A DNA stretch of 64,000 nucleotides from NCBI RefSeq assembly GCF_003315205.1, contig NZ_QNRR01000007.1, positions 1 through 64,000 on the forward strand. The letters are read 5' to 3'. The notes below the pieces were generated by a model. The model had not been told where the DNA came from. It saw only the letters and a list, made by a program, of their open reading frames with translations, and did not search any database. Source of the stretch: Roseimicrobium gellanilyticum. Its GTDB lineage: Bacteria > Verrucomicrobiota > Verrucomicrobiia > Verrucomicrobiales > Verrucomicrobiaceae. Numbering within the stretch: position 1 is the stretch's first letter; the number at the start of each line of letters is the position of its first letter. The position numbers were made by a program, and so were the translations under genes. Of this stretch, positions 25,830 through 34,508 are shown piece by piece.

Positions 25830-26735
25830 TCACTCCAGGGTCACCTCGGCAGTGCCGGCCCTCAATACACCCTCCTTCAGAAGATTCTCTCCTGACACGC
25901 TGATGATGTACTTCCCGGGCGCGGTCATGGGGTAGTACTGGTAGTCCAGTTCCTCCTTGTAGCCCCATCCCGGTTTTGCGGAGCTGATTCGTTGCAGTAT
26001 GAACCAGTGATACTCGCCGGGCTTGAGCAGCACGGCGTAGGATTTCCCATGTTTGGAGAAGTAGTCCTCAATGTCCTTTGAGGTTAACGTGGGATGTGGC
26101 ATGGCCGAGATTGAGTCGCCACCTTCTTTGCGCACTTCCAGCTTCCATTTGGAGCTGGTTGCGCGTGGCCAGTCGGTATAGCGGAGGGTGATCTCCGCGT
26201 TCGAGTCGTTGCGACAGCCGACCCACAAATCGATTTCATCCCCGACATGAAACTTCGGGACTTCGGTGGTCAATAACGTGGAGAGTCCATTTTCCGCTTT
26301 GGACCATGAAGGTAGGCGTTGGACCAGTGAAGCGATCTCCCTGGCGTCATTATCCGAATAGGGGCGCGAGCCAAAGTCTGTAACTTCGAACTTGGTCTGA
26401 CCACTTGAGCGCTTGAGGAGCAAAAGGTAGTGTCCGCCTTCCTTCCACTGAACTTCTCCCCAGAAGCGGGCCATCGAAGTCATGAGCGCTTCGGTGGACC
26501 CTTTCGCAAGGTCGCCTTTCAAGACCTGATCTACTCCCACTGTGATGACGGCGGTGCCATCGGTTTTCGAACTGAGAGCAGGGAGCACGGTGATGTGCGC
26601 TTCCACAATGGCATCTGCCTCTGCAACGAGAACGGCCAGCGGCTTATAGCTCCGGGACAAGGCGTGTGCGAAATGCGAAACGCCAAGCAGCATGGTGATG
26701 GCGAGGATGATGACGGGTGTGCGTGCGTGGACCAT
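25830..26735 (-). CDS. Exported hypothetical protein
   Basis: A 301-residue protein with an N-terminal signal peptide (RTPVIILAITMLLGVSHFAHA). The mature part is beta-rich: an N-terminal segment (YKPLAVLVAEADAIVEAHI...VLKGDLAKG) resembling OB-like domains that occur in secreted proteins of unknown role, and a C-terminal region with GKYIISVSGENLL suggesting a beta-sandwich. The ATG at 26735 is chosen because it immediately precedes the signal peptide; the frame is open further upstream but overlaps the next gene. No function is assigned. Confidence 0.65.
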   Translation of the reverse strand: MVHARTPVIILAITMLLGVSHFAHALSRSYKPLAVLVAEADAIVEAHITVLPALSSKTDGTAVITVGVDQVLKGDLAKGSTEALMTSMARFWGEVQWKEGGHYLLLLKRSSGQTKFEVTDFGSRPYSDNDAREIASLVQRLPSWSKAENGLSTLLTTEVPKFHVGDEIDLWVGCRNDSNAEITLRYTDWPRATSSKWKLEVRKEGGDSISAMPHPTLTSKDIEDYFSKHGKSYAVLLKPGEYHWFILQRISSAKPGWGYKEELDYQYYPMTAPGKYIISVSGENLLKEGVLRAGTAEVTLE

Positions 26736-26871
26736 GGGGATGCAGCGGTAGAGGTTTGCCTGTTCAACCAACAAGCCAGACGTGTGAAACCACACGGTTC
26801 TTTGTAAACGCCTGGTAAAACACACATGCCGTCGTCGGACTGGCACATTCGTGCAAGACAGCGGTAGTTTC

Positions 26872-28038
26872 TTATGCCCCGTATTTGATCCACGCGCCCC
26901 CACCGCCGCAGTGGGCGCCGCCGAAGCGTGGGGCGCTTTCCACTTCCGGCAGCATCCAGACGGTGCTGCCGCGTCGACGCTTGTGCCAGTGGATCAGGCG
27001 AATCAATCCTGCGACAAGAAGCAGAAACCCGGAGAAACTCAGCAGCATCACCCGGCCGTGCTCTCGAGTGAGCAGTGTCCATTTCGTCCAAAGATCGTCT
27101 TCGGGCACGAGAGGTTGGGAAACATCGGCAAGCACGAAAGCCGTGGGGGACTCCGGCACCACTTTCTTCACCACTTCGGCGGGTGCGGCCTCTTCCACGG
27201 TGAAGAGCTTGGGATAGGCGCGCTCCATCCAGATGAGGCGGATGGAGAGCTGCGTGGCGAAGCGCTGCAGTTGATCCATGGGATCGGATGCGCGCATCGC
27301 GTCCTGCACACACGCTTCGAGAATGCCGGGGAGATAGCCGGGCTCCACGCCTGTGGCGATTTCACGGGTGACAAACAGACGTGCGCGCCACGGCTGCCCC
27401 AGAGGGAAGGCGGCGAGGCAGGCGTGCTCCTTCGTCAATCGTCCGCCAGCGAGCCGGGAGAGATCCACCTTCGGCGAGAGTTTCTCATGCGTATCGAGCA
27501 TGAGGAAGTAGGCTGATGTTTGCGACTGGCTGACGTGGAAGGTCAGCAGCCTGCGCAGATCCTCTGACTGGATCTCCGGCAGGAGCATGTGTGGATCCAG
27601 CAGAAAGGCATCCGGCTCGAGGAGCTCGGATTGCTCCATAAATTCGCGGGTGACTTCGGTGAGCGGCTTGTCAGGCGGTAGCGCGCGCTGCACCACCGGT
27701 GCAGGTGGCTTGGGGATGAAAAGGAGAAAATTGTCGCCGAGTCCACGGCTGTTCCTGGGTGGCGGGCTCAGTGAAGGCTCGCCTTCACCTGGTGTGCTGG
27801 CCAGATGTGGGTCCGGGGGAAGAATCTTGTCGGGATCGAAATTGTCCGGCCAGAGGAGGCCACTCAGAGGCAGAATGTCGGGCTCCATCTGCAGCGTGGC
27901 GGCGTCTTCATCATTCCACACGGGGAGGGGAAGGAGATCATCCACAGCCATGCTCTCGCCGCGCGCCAGACAGAGGCTCATGACCGCCCAAGCCGCACAT
28001 ACCGCCCATCTGGTAATGATGTATCGGGAAGACATCAT
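26872..28038 (-). CDS. Membrane-anchored TPM-like protein
   Basis: A 388-residue protein with signal peptide (residues about 8-27), a Pro/Asp-rich segment, a central domain (about 130-300) and a C-terminal transmembrane helix (VMLLSFSGFLLLVAGLIRLI) followed by WHKRRRG. It ends in the FGGAHCGGGGAWIKYGA pattern seen at the C termini of TPM-domain membrane proteins. Its start overlaps the stop of the zinc-ribbon gene by four bases, so the two are coupled. Function is not established. Confidence 0.65.
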   Translation of the reverse strand: MMSSRYIITRWAVCAAWAVMSLCLARGESMAVDDLLPLPVWNDEDAATLQMEPDILPLSGLLWPDNFDPDKILPPDPHLASTPGEGEPSLSPPPRNSRGLGDNFLLFIPKPPAPVVQRALPPDKPLTEVTREFMEQSELLEPDAFLLDPHMLLPEIQSEDLRRLLTFHVSQSQTSAYFLMLDTHEKLSPKVDLSRLAGGRLTKEHACLAAFPLGQPWRARLFVTREIATGVEPGYLPGILEACVQDAMRASDPMDQLQRFATQLSIRLIWMERAYPKLFTVEEAAPAEVVKKVVPESPTAFVLADVSQPLVPEDDLWTKWTLLTREHGRVMLLSFSGFLLLVAGLIRLIHWHKRRRGSTVWMLPEVESAPRFGGAHCGGGGAWIKYGA

Positions 28039-28742
28039 CGCTCTGTGGGGGGCGGGATGTGGTAGTCGTGGTTGTCCTCAGCGGGAGTCGGAGGGATCTC
28101 CTTGGTCAGAGTTCTCGATGGCGCGACTGGACGCAGCGTCTCCAAGCCCGTGGCCTTCAAAAATCCTTTCTCTGTGTCCGGGGGGCGGAATTCCTGCTTT
28201 TTTTGGGCACGTTTACCAACTTTGCGCAGGGCCTTGGCCAGCAGACTGAGGGCTTGGCTGATGGCGTTGGCAAACTCTCCGTGCCAGAGGGGCGTCCGCA
28301 CGGCAGCGAGAATACGGGACAATTCCTTGGTCGGGACCAGCGGCTCGAGGGCATAGCCCACATTGAGGCCAGCGCATTTCGCCACCGGATCGATCATGAG
28401 CAATGCTGCATATTCATTCAGGCGGGGGCCATCCTGGGTGGGGAATGCGGCATGGTTCAGCAGCCAGAATGAGGTTTCGGGCAGGGTTGGCTGCGGTGGC
28501 AGGATGCCCAGGAAGACACAAAAGAAGACTTGGGGGAACTCCTGCTGGAGGGATTCCAGTTCATGGATGAGGAAGTGGCGATCCTTGAGTCTGAGGCAAT
28601 TGGCCGCGTCGTTGAGAGGCTCCATCCGTACGAGGCTGCTCCCAAGTTCCTCCGTGAGTTGGGCAGCATGGAAGCCACAATGCCTGCAGGAGGATTGGGA
28701 AGCATTGGCATCAGTCCCGCAGCGTGGACACTCCATGAACAC
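28035..28742 (-). CDS. Zinc-ribbon protein with TPM-like domain
   Basis: A 235-residue protein that starts with a zinc ribbon (CPRCG at about 5-9, CRHCG at about 19-23). A TPM-like (TLP18.3/Psb32) core follows: HELESLQQEFPQVFFCVFLG and NEYAALLMIDPVAKCAGLNVGYALEPLV. The C-terminal tail is charged and Pro-rich. It has no signal peptide, unlike its exported partner downstream. A start at the third codon (28736) is an alternative. Coupled by an ATGA overlap to the membrane-anchored gene. Confidence 0.7.
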   Translation of the reverse strand: MFMECPRCGTDANASQSSCRHCGFHAAQLTEELGSSLVRMEPLNDAANCLRLKDRHFLIHELESLQQEFPQVFFCVFLGILPPQPTLPETSFWLLNHAAFPTQDGPRLNEYAALLMIDPVAKCAGLNVGYALEPLVPTKELSRILAAVRTPLWHGEFANAISQALSLLAKALRKVGKRAQKKQEFRPPDTEKGFLKATGLETLRPVAPSRTLTKEIPPTPAEDNHDYHIPPPTER

Positions 28743-28942
28743 AAGAAATACCCGAAATGGCCGATTTTATCAAGGAAACTGTAGCAACACGCTCTGTGTC
28801 AAGGACGATAGGGTGAAGGTCTTGTCGGGAACGGTATATCGAAAGTGTTTGCATTGACAATCCAGTGGTCCATTGGGTATTTTTGAGAAATTAAACCGTG
28901 TTTTCGCTCAACACGACCAGCCCCCGATACGTTCTCCCTCTC

Positions 28943-30448
28943 ATGAAATCCGCTTTTCATCCCACCCTTCTGGCGATGGTCTGCATGCTCGGCACCTCGT
29001 CCGCAGCGTGGCAGCGTCTGCCTTCTGCCGATGCCCCCATAAACTTGGCGAACCAGGCGATCTTGGGCGCGAAGATCCAGTCCAGCGCCAGCATTGGCAA
29101 TTCCTCTGCACTGCTGAATGAGGGAGCATTGGAAGCCTCGAAGGTGCCGGCTGGTGCCTCGCACGTGGTGATTACTCTCGGTGCGCAGGAAGTGGTGGAG
29201 GACGTTTCCTTCATCAATGAAGGAGTGAGTGGCAGCGTGACGGTCTCCTGCAGCACGGACATGAATCAGTGGGTTTCCCTGGCCCAGGCTGGCTTTGATG
29301 CGAGCGAGCGTCTTGTCTCCCTGCGTTTTGCTGGTGCCCAGGCGAAGTATGTGAAGCTGAGCTTCAACGCCTCCAATGGCGCTTCCATCCGCAGCCTGTC
29401 GATTTCCGGTCCGTCCAAGGTCTCCGACTACAAGGCGGTGCAGGTGAAGGAGAAGGGCACTGAAGTGGATCTCGCTTCCGCCAGCTCAGGTGCGAAGCCC
29501 ATCTATATGTACCCTACTCCCACGAATGTGGGCGACAATGAGGGGGCACGCCAGACCTTCAAGTTCCCGAAGACCACCGAGCGTTTCCGCACCGTGGTGT
29601 ATGACCTTGGCAACACCCGCACCATCAAGAAGTTCAGCGCCGCCTATTCCCGCGTGCCGACCCGGCTTGAAGTGTTCGCCTTTGAGAGCCTCCCTGAGAA
29701 GAAAGACTGGCGCGGTAAGCTGACACTGGATCCTGCCATCTTCGACAGCGCGCCGATCGTTGCTTCGGGCGAAGACTCGGTGGGCAAGGGCCTTATGCAG
29801 CTCTCCCCCAAGCAGCCCGTGAGAGCTCGCTATGTGGCGCTTCGCTTCGAGCCCAACTTCGACAAGCGCGGTGTGGCTGGTCTCGCCCCTGAATGGGAAG
29901 CCATGGCGATGGCGGTGGTCGTTCCCTACGCTGGTGTGCTGAAGGAACTGGGCCTCATGGATGGCCCCACCTACACCGCTGCAGCTCCGCCCTCAGAAGC
30001 CGGTGGTTTTGAAGCCATCAAGATTTCCTGCGGCGGCGGCTCCCAGCTTGTGTTGATTTCCAAGGCGGCTATTGCCCAAGTACAGAGCCAGCTCGGACCC
30101 AACGCGACTGAGCAGGATGCCATCAACGCCATCCTCGCGGCGGCCGGTCTTACGCCTGCTGCCGCCACGGGCGAGAATGGCAGCAATGGCAATGCCCCCG
30201 GCAACGGAGATGAAGACGACAACAGCGACAGCAACAACGGCGGTGGCAGCTACGTTGGCGACCCCAACGCCCCGCTGAACCCTGCTTCGCTGTCTGCCCT
30301 CGGTCTCTCCGCCTATCGTGGCGGTGGTACGGGTGGCACTGGTCCCTTCGACGAGCCCACCGAAGACGATGATGACAACAACGGCGGCGGCGGTGGAAAT
30401 AACAACGGCAACGGCCCCCCCATCATCATTGTGCCGACGAGCCCCTAA
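28943..30448 (+). CDS. Secreted discoidin-like protein with Gly/Asn/Asp-rich tail
   Basis: A 501-residue exported protein (signal peptide ending near TSSAAW). Two beta-rich regions look like F5/8 type C (discoidin) domains: about 20-150 (LANQAILGAKIQSSASIGN, ARYVKLSF-like AKYVKLSF) and about 170-340 (VRARYVALRFEP). The last 100 residues are low-complexity (runs of Gly, Asn, Asp, Pro). It probably binds carbohydrate or surface polymers outside the cell. The start at 28943 precedes the signal peptide directly. A clear terminator follows. Confidence 0.75.
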   Translation: MKSAFHPTLLAMVCMLGTSSAAWQRLPSADAPINLANQAILGAKIQSSASIGNSSALLNEGALEASKVPAGASHVVITLGAQEVVEDVSFINEGVSGSVTVSCSTDMNQWVSLAQAGFDASERLVSLRFAGAQAKYVKLSFNASNGASIRSLSISGPSKVSDYKAVQVKEKGTEVDLASASSGAKPIYMYPTPTNVGDNEGARQTFKFPKTTERFRTVVYDLGNTRTIKKFSAAYSRVPTRLEVFAFESLPEKKDWRGKLTLDPAIFDSAPIVASGEDSVGKGLMQLSPKQPVRARYVALRFEPNFDKRGVAGLAPEWEAMAMAVVVPYAGVLKELGLMDGPTYTAAAPPSEAGGFEAIKISCGGGSQLVLISKAAIAQVQSQLGPNATEQDAINAILAAAGLTPAAATGENGSNGNAPGNGDEDDNSDSNNGGGSYVGDPNAPLNPASLSALGLSAYRGGGTGGTGPFDEPTEDDDDNNGGGGGNNNGNGPPIIIVPTSP

Positions 30449-30475
30449 CGTTTTTTGGTTTGGGATGGTTTGTGG

Positions 30476-30508
30476 GAGCCGCACCTTGCGAGGTGCGGCT
30501 CTTTTTTT
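30476..30508 (+). terminator. Intrinsic terminator
   Basis: A perfect 11-bp stem (30476-30486 with 30491-30501), TGCG loop, and a run of seven T (30502-30508). It ends the discoidin-like gene and separates it from the SUMF1 gene. Confidence 0.92.
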
Positions 30509-30537
30509 GAGATTCCGCGCAGAACCGGGAAAATTCT

Positions 30538-32355
30538 TTGATTGTCTGGCGGATGGTGTGGTCCAAATTTGTTTCCCTCATGTTTTCTCGCGTGCGTGCA
30601 TGTTCCGGTGGCAGGCCACCTTCTCTCTGTTCCTCGTCGCTGTTTCGGCGGATTGTCCGCTGGATGATGCCGGTGGCGTTCGTGAGCGTGCAGGTGCTGA
30701 CACCTGGTCAGGAACTCACGCCGGATGGGAAATTTACCCCCGGTCCCGCATCTGCGCAGGGCCAGCCGACCAAGAAAAACAGCCAGGGGATGCCCTTGTT
30801 CGAGATTCCGGGCACACCCGTCTACATCGCTGCCTGGGAAACCCGGGTCGCGGACTTCAAGGCGTTTGTGAATGACTCGGGCTACTCGTGGAGTGGAACA
30901 CCTTTTTTCCCGCAGACGGAGGATCACCCTGTGGTCAATGTCAGCTTGAGGGACGCGATGGCGTTCTGCGCCTGGCTGACGCAGCGTGAGCAGGCATCTG
31001 GCGCTCTTACCAAGCTGCAGGTCTATCGATTGCCCTCGCAGAGGGAGTGGGATGCGGCCGTGGGTCTGCAAGTGGGTCGCTCCGCCCATCCGACACCGGA
31101 GCAGCGGGAGCGTGATTTGGAGGCGTTCCCATGGGGCATGGAATGGCCGCCTCCTCAAGGAGCCGGGAATTTTAATTCCATGGAAATCTCTGGCAAGGAC
31201 GATGGGTACACCTTCACGTCACCAGTCGGCAGCTTTGCAGCGTCTCCGGAAGGACTTGCGGATTTGGCTGGCAACGTGTGGGAGTGGACTTGGGATCAGC
31301 CTCCTGGTGGCGAGACCAGCTTGCAGACGTTTGGCGTCCTGCGCGGCGGTTCCTGGATGTACTTCCGGAAGGAGTGCTTGTTGTCTGCCTACCAATACAA
31401 GGTGCCGGGCGATACCCGGGCTCCCAGCATCGGCTTCCGATATGTACTGGAGGACAAACCTCGCTCGGCAATGTTCCTCGCTGAGATGGAGAGGTCCAAG
31501 GCGGACATCGCTCGTGAACGGCGCGCCGAGTTGATGGACGGTCCCAAGGTCACGCAGGAGGAGGTGGAAAAGATGCGTCAGCAGATGGAGCGTCGTGGTT
31601 CAGGTTTGGTGGTGTCGGCGAATGAAGCTGAGGTCAAGGCGCCGCTGCCCGACGTGGCGACTCTCAAGCTCGCTTCCGCGGGCCAGCCCTATACCAACCC
31701 TCTGGGGATGGCATTCCGGCCACTGGAGGTGGGCTCGCGGGTGTTGATTGGCGAGCATGAAGTGCGTGTGCAGGACTACGAAGCTGCAGGCAAGGCGTGG
31801 AAGAATCGCCCGACCTTTGCCATCACCCCGATCCATCCGATCGTGAATGTGAGTTGGGACGAGGCGAACCAGTTCTGTGAATGGCTGACTGGCAAGGATC
31901 GTGAGGCCAAGCTCATTCCTGAAGGCGCAAGATACCGCCTTCCAACCGATCTCGAGTGGAGTCGCGCAGCCGGCCTGGAAGTGGATCCGGGAGGCACGCC
32001 TGCGGAGCGTCACCTCGCCAACAAGGCGGACTATCCGTGGGGACGCGAATCCGTGCCGCCGAAGTTGAGCGCCAACCTCGACACGGCGCGTATGTCTGGA
32101 TACCAGGACATTCACACTTACACTGCGCCGGTGGGCAGCTTCTCACCGAACAGCCTCCATCTTTATGACCTTGCGGGCAATGTGTCCGAGTGGTGTTCGG
32201 ACGATTGGCCCGGCGCTGCGGGTGAGAAGGTGATTCGCGGCTCTTCCTGGCTTAGCTTCTCTCTGGATACGCTGCTGACTTCGGCGAGACAGCATCTTCC
32301 GGCCAACGCCACGAAGGCGAACGTGGGCTTCCGGTTGGTGCTGGAGTTGCCCTGA
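30538..32355 (+). CDS. Tandem SUMF1/formylglycine-generating-enzyme-like protein
   Basis: A 605-residue protein with two SUMF1/FGE-sulfatase domains. Domain 1 (about 85-305) has HPVVNVSLRDAMAFCAWL, YRLPSQREWDAA, DLAGNVWEWTWD and RGGSW. Domain 2 (about 385-604) has HPIVNVSWDEANQFCEWL, YRLPTDLEWSRAA, DLAGNVSEWCSDDW and GFRLVLELP. A Met/Gln/Arg-rich helical linker joins them. An N-terminal hydrophobic stretch (MMPVAFVSVQVL) suggests export. Most such bacterial proteins are binding or scaffold modules rather than true FGEs; the catalytic Cys pair of FGE is not evident. The first codon is uncertain (30553 is an alternative). Confidence 0.85.
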   Translation: MIVWRMVWSKFVSLMFSRVRACSGGRPPSLCSSSLFRRIVRWMMPVAFVSVQVLTPGQELTPDGKFTPGPASAQGQPTKKNSQGMPLFEIPGTPVYIAAWETRVADFKAFVNDSGYSWSGTPFFPQTEDHPVVNVSLRDAMAFCAWLTQREQASGALTKLQVYRLPSQREWDAAVGLQVGRSAHPTPEQRERDLEAFPWGMEWPPPQGAGNFNSMEISGKDDGYTFTSPVGSFAASPEGLADLAGNVWEWTWDQPPGGETSLQTFGVLRGGSWMYFRKECLLSAYQYKVPGDTRAPSIGFRYVLEDKPRSAMFLAEMERSKADIARERRAELMDGPKVTQEEVEKMRQQMERRGSGLVVSANEAEVKAPLPDVATLKLASAGQPYTNPLGMAFRPLEVGSRVLIGEHEVRVQDYEAAGKAWKNRPTFAITPIHPIVNVSWDEANQFCEWLTGKDREAKLIPEGARYRLPTDLEWSRAAGLEVDPGGTPAERHLANKADYPWGRESVPPKLSANLDTARMSGYQDIHTYTAPVGSFSPNSLHLYDLAGNVSEWCSDDWPGAAGEKVIRGSSWLSFSLDTLLTSARQHLPANATKANVGFRLVLELP

Positions 32356-32398
32356 GCGAGAGGCGAGGCAAGGTGGGGCGGTGCTGGGTGGATTGGCA

Positions 32399-33310
32399 TC
32401 ACTCCCACGCGTCTTCCGGCAGGCGGCGCACGCGTACCTCCACGGTCATCTCGCGCGTCCCGCGTCCGCGGAAGGTGCCGCTGAGCGGGCGGATGTCGGC
32501 GTAGTCGCGGCCCACGGCGAGCTTCACATATCTCGTGTCGGGCACGCGGTTGTGCGTGGGATCGAATCCCTTCCAGCCGTAACCGGGCAGATACACTTCC
32601 ACCCATGCATGGCTGGCTTCAATTTCGTCCGGCTTGCGATCGGGATTGTAGAAGTAGCCGCTCACATACCGGGCGGGAATGCCGAGCGTGCGAAGGATCC
32701 CCAGCATCACGTGCGCGAAGTCCTGGCAGACACCTTTGCGGAGCTGCACCACTTCCGTGGGGCGCGTATTCACCGTGGTGGCTGAGGGGGTGTAGGTGAA
32801 GGTACTGAATACATGGCCGCCCACGGCAAGGGTGTCGGTCCACAGGTCGGAGACGCCGCCGGGAAGGGAGTCCACGGCTTCACGCCAGATTTCGGGCTCC
32901 AGGGAAACGAATTGTGAGTCGTGGAGGAAGTCGAAGTAGTTCTCCATGATTGAGGGGTTCTTCAGTCCCTCGGGAGGGTTCTTCTCCGGCACCGGCCCTC
33001 GCGAGTCTGCGTGAGTCTGGACATGAGAAACGGCTTCCACGCTGAGCTGCTCGTGCGGGCGCTTCACATCGAAGTAGTGCACGCAGTTCGAGTAGAAGTC
33101 CGGATAGTCACGGACGTCCGCAGCTGGATCGATGTGAAGAAAGAAGCGGCGGCAGAGTTGTGCTGTATCCGTCACCGGCTGGAGCCGCGCTTCATTGAAG
33201 CTGTCCCACACCGCATCGTGATACGTGAACCGCGTGAGATGACGCACCTCCAGCGTGAGAGGCTCGGTCCATTCTGGCAAGAGTGAAGCACCGTCTTGAG
33301 GGGTGCTCAT
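32399..33310 (-). CDS. Transglutaminase-like cysteine peptidase
   Basis: A 303-residue protein with the bacterial transglutaminase N-terminal beta domain (LEVRHLTRFTYHDAV) and a transglutaminase core. The catalytic triad is intact: Cys195 in GVCQDFAH, His234 in ASHAWVEV, Asp250 in GFDPTHN. It is the last gene of a three-gene set with an ATP-grasp and an alpha-E protein; the ATG overlaps the alpha-E stop by four bases. In this conserved trio the enzyme is predicted to hydrolyse or transfer amide bonds of a peptide-like product. Confidence 0.9.
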   Translation of the reverse strand: MSTPQDGASLLPEWTEPLTLEVRHLTRFTYHDAVWDSFNEARLQPVTDTAQLCRRFFLHIDPAADVRDYPDFYSNCVHYFDVKRPHEQLSVEAVSHVQTHADSRGPVPEKNPPEGLKNPSIMENYFDFLHDSQFVSLEPEIWREAVDSLPGGVSDLWTDTLAVGGHVFSTFTYTPSATTVNTRPTEVVQLRKGVCQDFAHVMLGILRTLGIPARYVSGYFYNPDRKPDEIEASHAWVEVYLPGYGWKGFDPTHNRVPDTRYVKLAVGRDYADIRPLSGTFRGRGTREMTVEVRVRRLPEDAWE

Positions 33311-34335
33311 CCCTGACTTTGCTGTTGCTGCTGCATCTCCTGCTGGTGCAGGCGAATCTCAGCCTCCATGTCCGTGGGTGGGTGGTACATGAATGTTTCA
33401 TAGATGAAGTCATCGATGCCGTCGAGCGTCTTACGCACTTCCTCGAGGTACTCGTGGAGACCCTGGCGGATCACCTCTTCGATGGTGCGGAACTTCATTT
33501 CGTAGAGCAGCTTTCCAAAGGTGCGCTCGCGAGGGCTGCGGTATTCACCGATGGCCGTATTCGCCAGCAGATGCAGGTAGCGGTCCACCTGTTCCAGACA
33601 GTAGCGCACGGAGCGGGGGAAGGTTTCCGAGAAGAGGAGGAACTCCGCAACTTTCCACGGGGCGATGTCCACCACATGAGAACGGCGATACGCCTCCAGC
33701 GCGCTTACCGAGCGCAGCAGCGCCTGCCACTGCGCGGTGTCCACGGCGCCACCCACATCTGCAAGGCTGGGCAGGAGGATGTGGTACTTCAGATCCAAGA
33801 TGCGCGCCGTCTTGTCCGCACGCTCCACAAACTTGCCGAACTGGATGAACTCGTACCCTTCATCACGGGAGAATGTGGAACTCGTGAGTCCCTGGAAGAG
33901 GTGGGAGTACTTCTTGATCTGCTCGTAGAAATCGTGCGCGCCGCCATCCCACAGCTCGCGGGCATTCTTCGACTTCAGGAAGAGATGGCACTCGTTCAGC
34001 GCCTCGAACATTTCCCGGGAGATCTGGTCGCGAATCTGGCGTGCATTCTCACGGGCAGCAAGAAGGCAGGACATGACCGAATTTGGATTCTCCAGGGAGA
34101 AGGTCATGAACTCCGTCACACTCTGGCTGTCCGCGGTGGTGTAGTGATTGAAGAAGGTCTCTTCATCGCCGGCGGAGCGCAGGATGGGGAGCCAGTGTTC
34201 CTTGAGTTGCTGGTCATCGAGCTGGCCGAAATCCAGCATGAGCTGCAGGTTCACATCCAGCAGGCGGGCGATATTCTCCGCGCGCTCAATGTACCGGCTC
34301 ATCCAGTAGAGGGAATTGGCCACACGGGAAAGCAT
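33307..34335 (-). CDS. Alpha-E domain protein
   Basis: A 342-residue, mainly helical protein that opens with the family signature (MLSRVANSLYWMSRYIERAEN) and ends in a Gln-rich tail (QQEMQQQQQSQG). The frame also offers an ATG at 34509 that overlaps the ATP-grasp stop (TGATG), which would add a 58-residue Pro-rich leader. The start at 34335 matches the usual family start, but coupling favours the longer form. The alpha-E family always associates with circularly permuted ATP-grasp and transglutaminase partners; its biochemical role is unknown. Confidence 0.88.
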   Translation of the reverse strand: MLSRVANSLYWMSRYIERAENIARLLDVNLQLMLDFGQLDDQQLKEHWLPILRSAGDEETFFNHYTTADSQSVTEFMTFSLENPNSVMSCLLAARENARQIRDQISREMFEALNECHLFLKSKNARELWDGGAHDFYEQIKKYSHLFQGLTSSTFSRDEGYEFIQFGKFVERADKTARILDLKYHILLPSLADVGGAVDTAQWQALLRSVSALEAYRRSHVVDIAPWKVAEFLLFSETFPRSVRYCLEQVDRYLHLLANTAIGEYRSPRERTFGKLLYEMKFRTIEEVIRQGLHEYLEEVRKTLDGIDDFIYETFMYHPPTDMEAEIRLHQQEMQQQQQSQG

Positions 34336-34508
34336 CACCTGGGAGCCGCGCTGGATGCTCGTGTTCAATTGAATGGGATGAGGCATGGAGGGAGCCGGAG
34401 TGGAAGAGGGAGGGGGAGGTTTCTGAGCGTGTGGGAGGGGATGGACCCGGTCCAGCGTCTTGCGCAAACTGGCGACCGGACTGGAGTCATGGTCAGAGAA
34501 CTGGCGCA

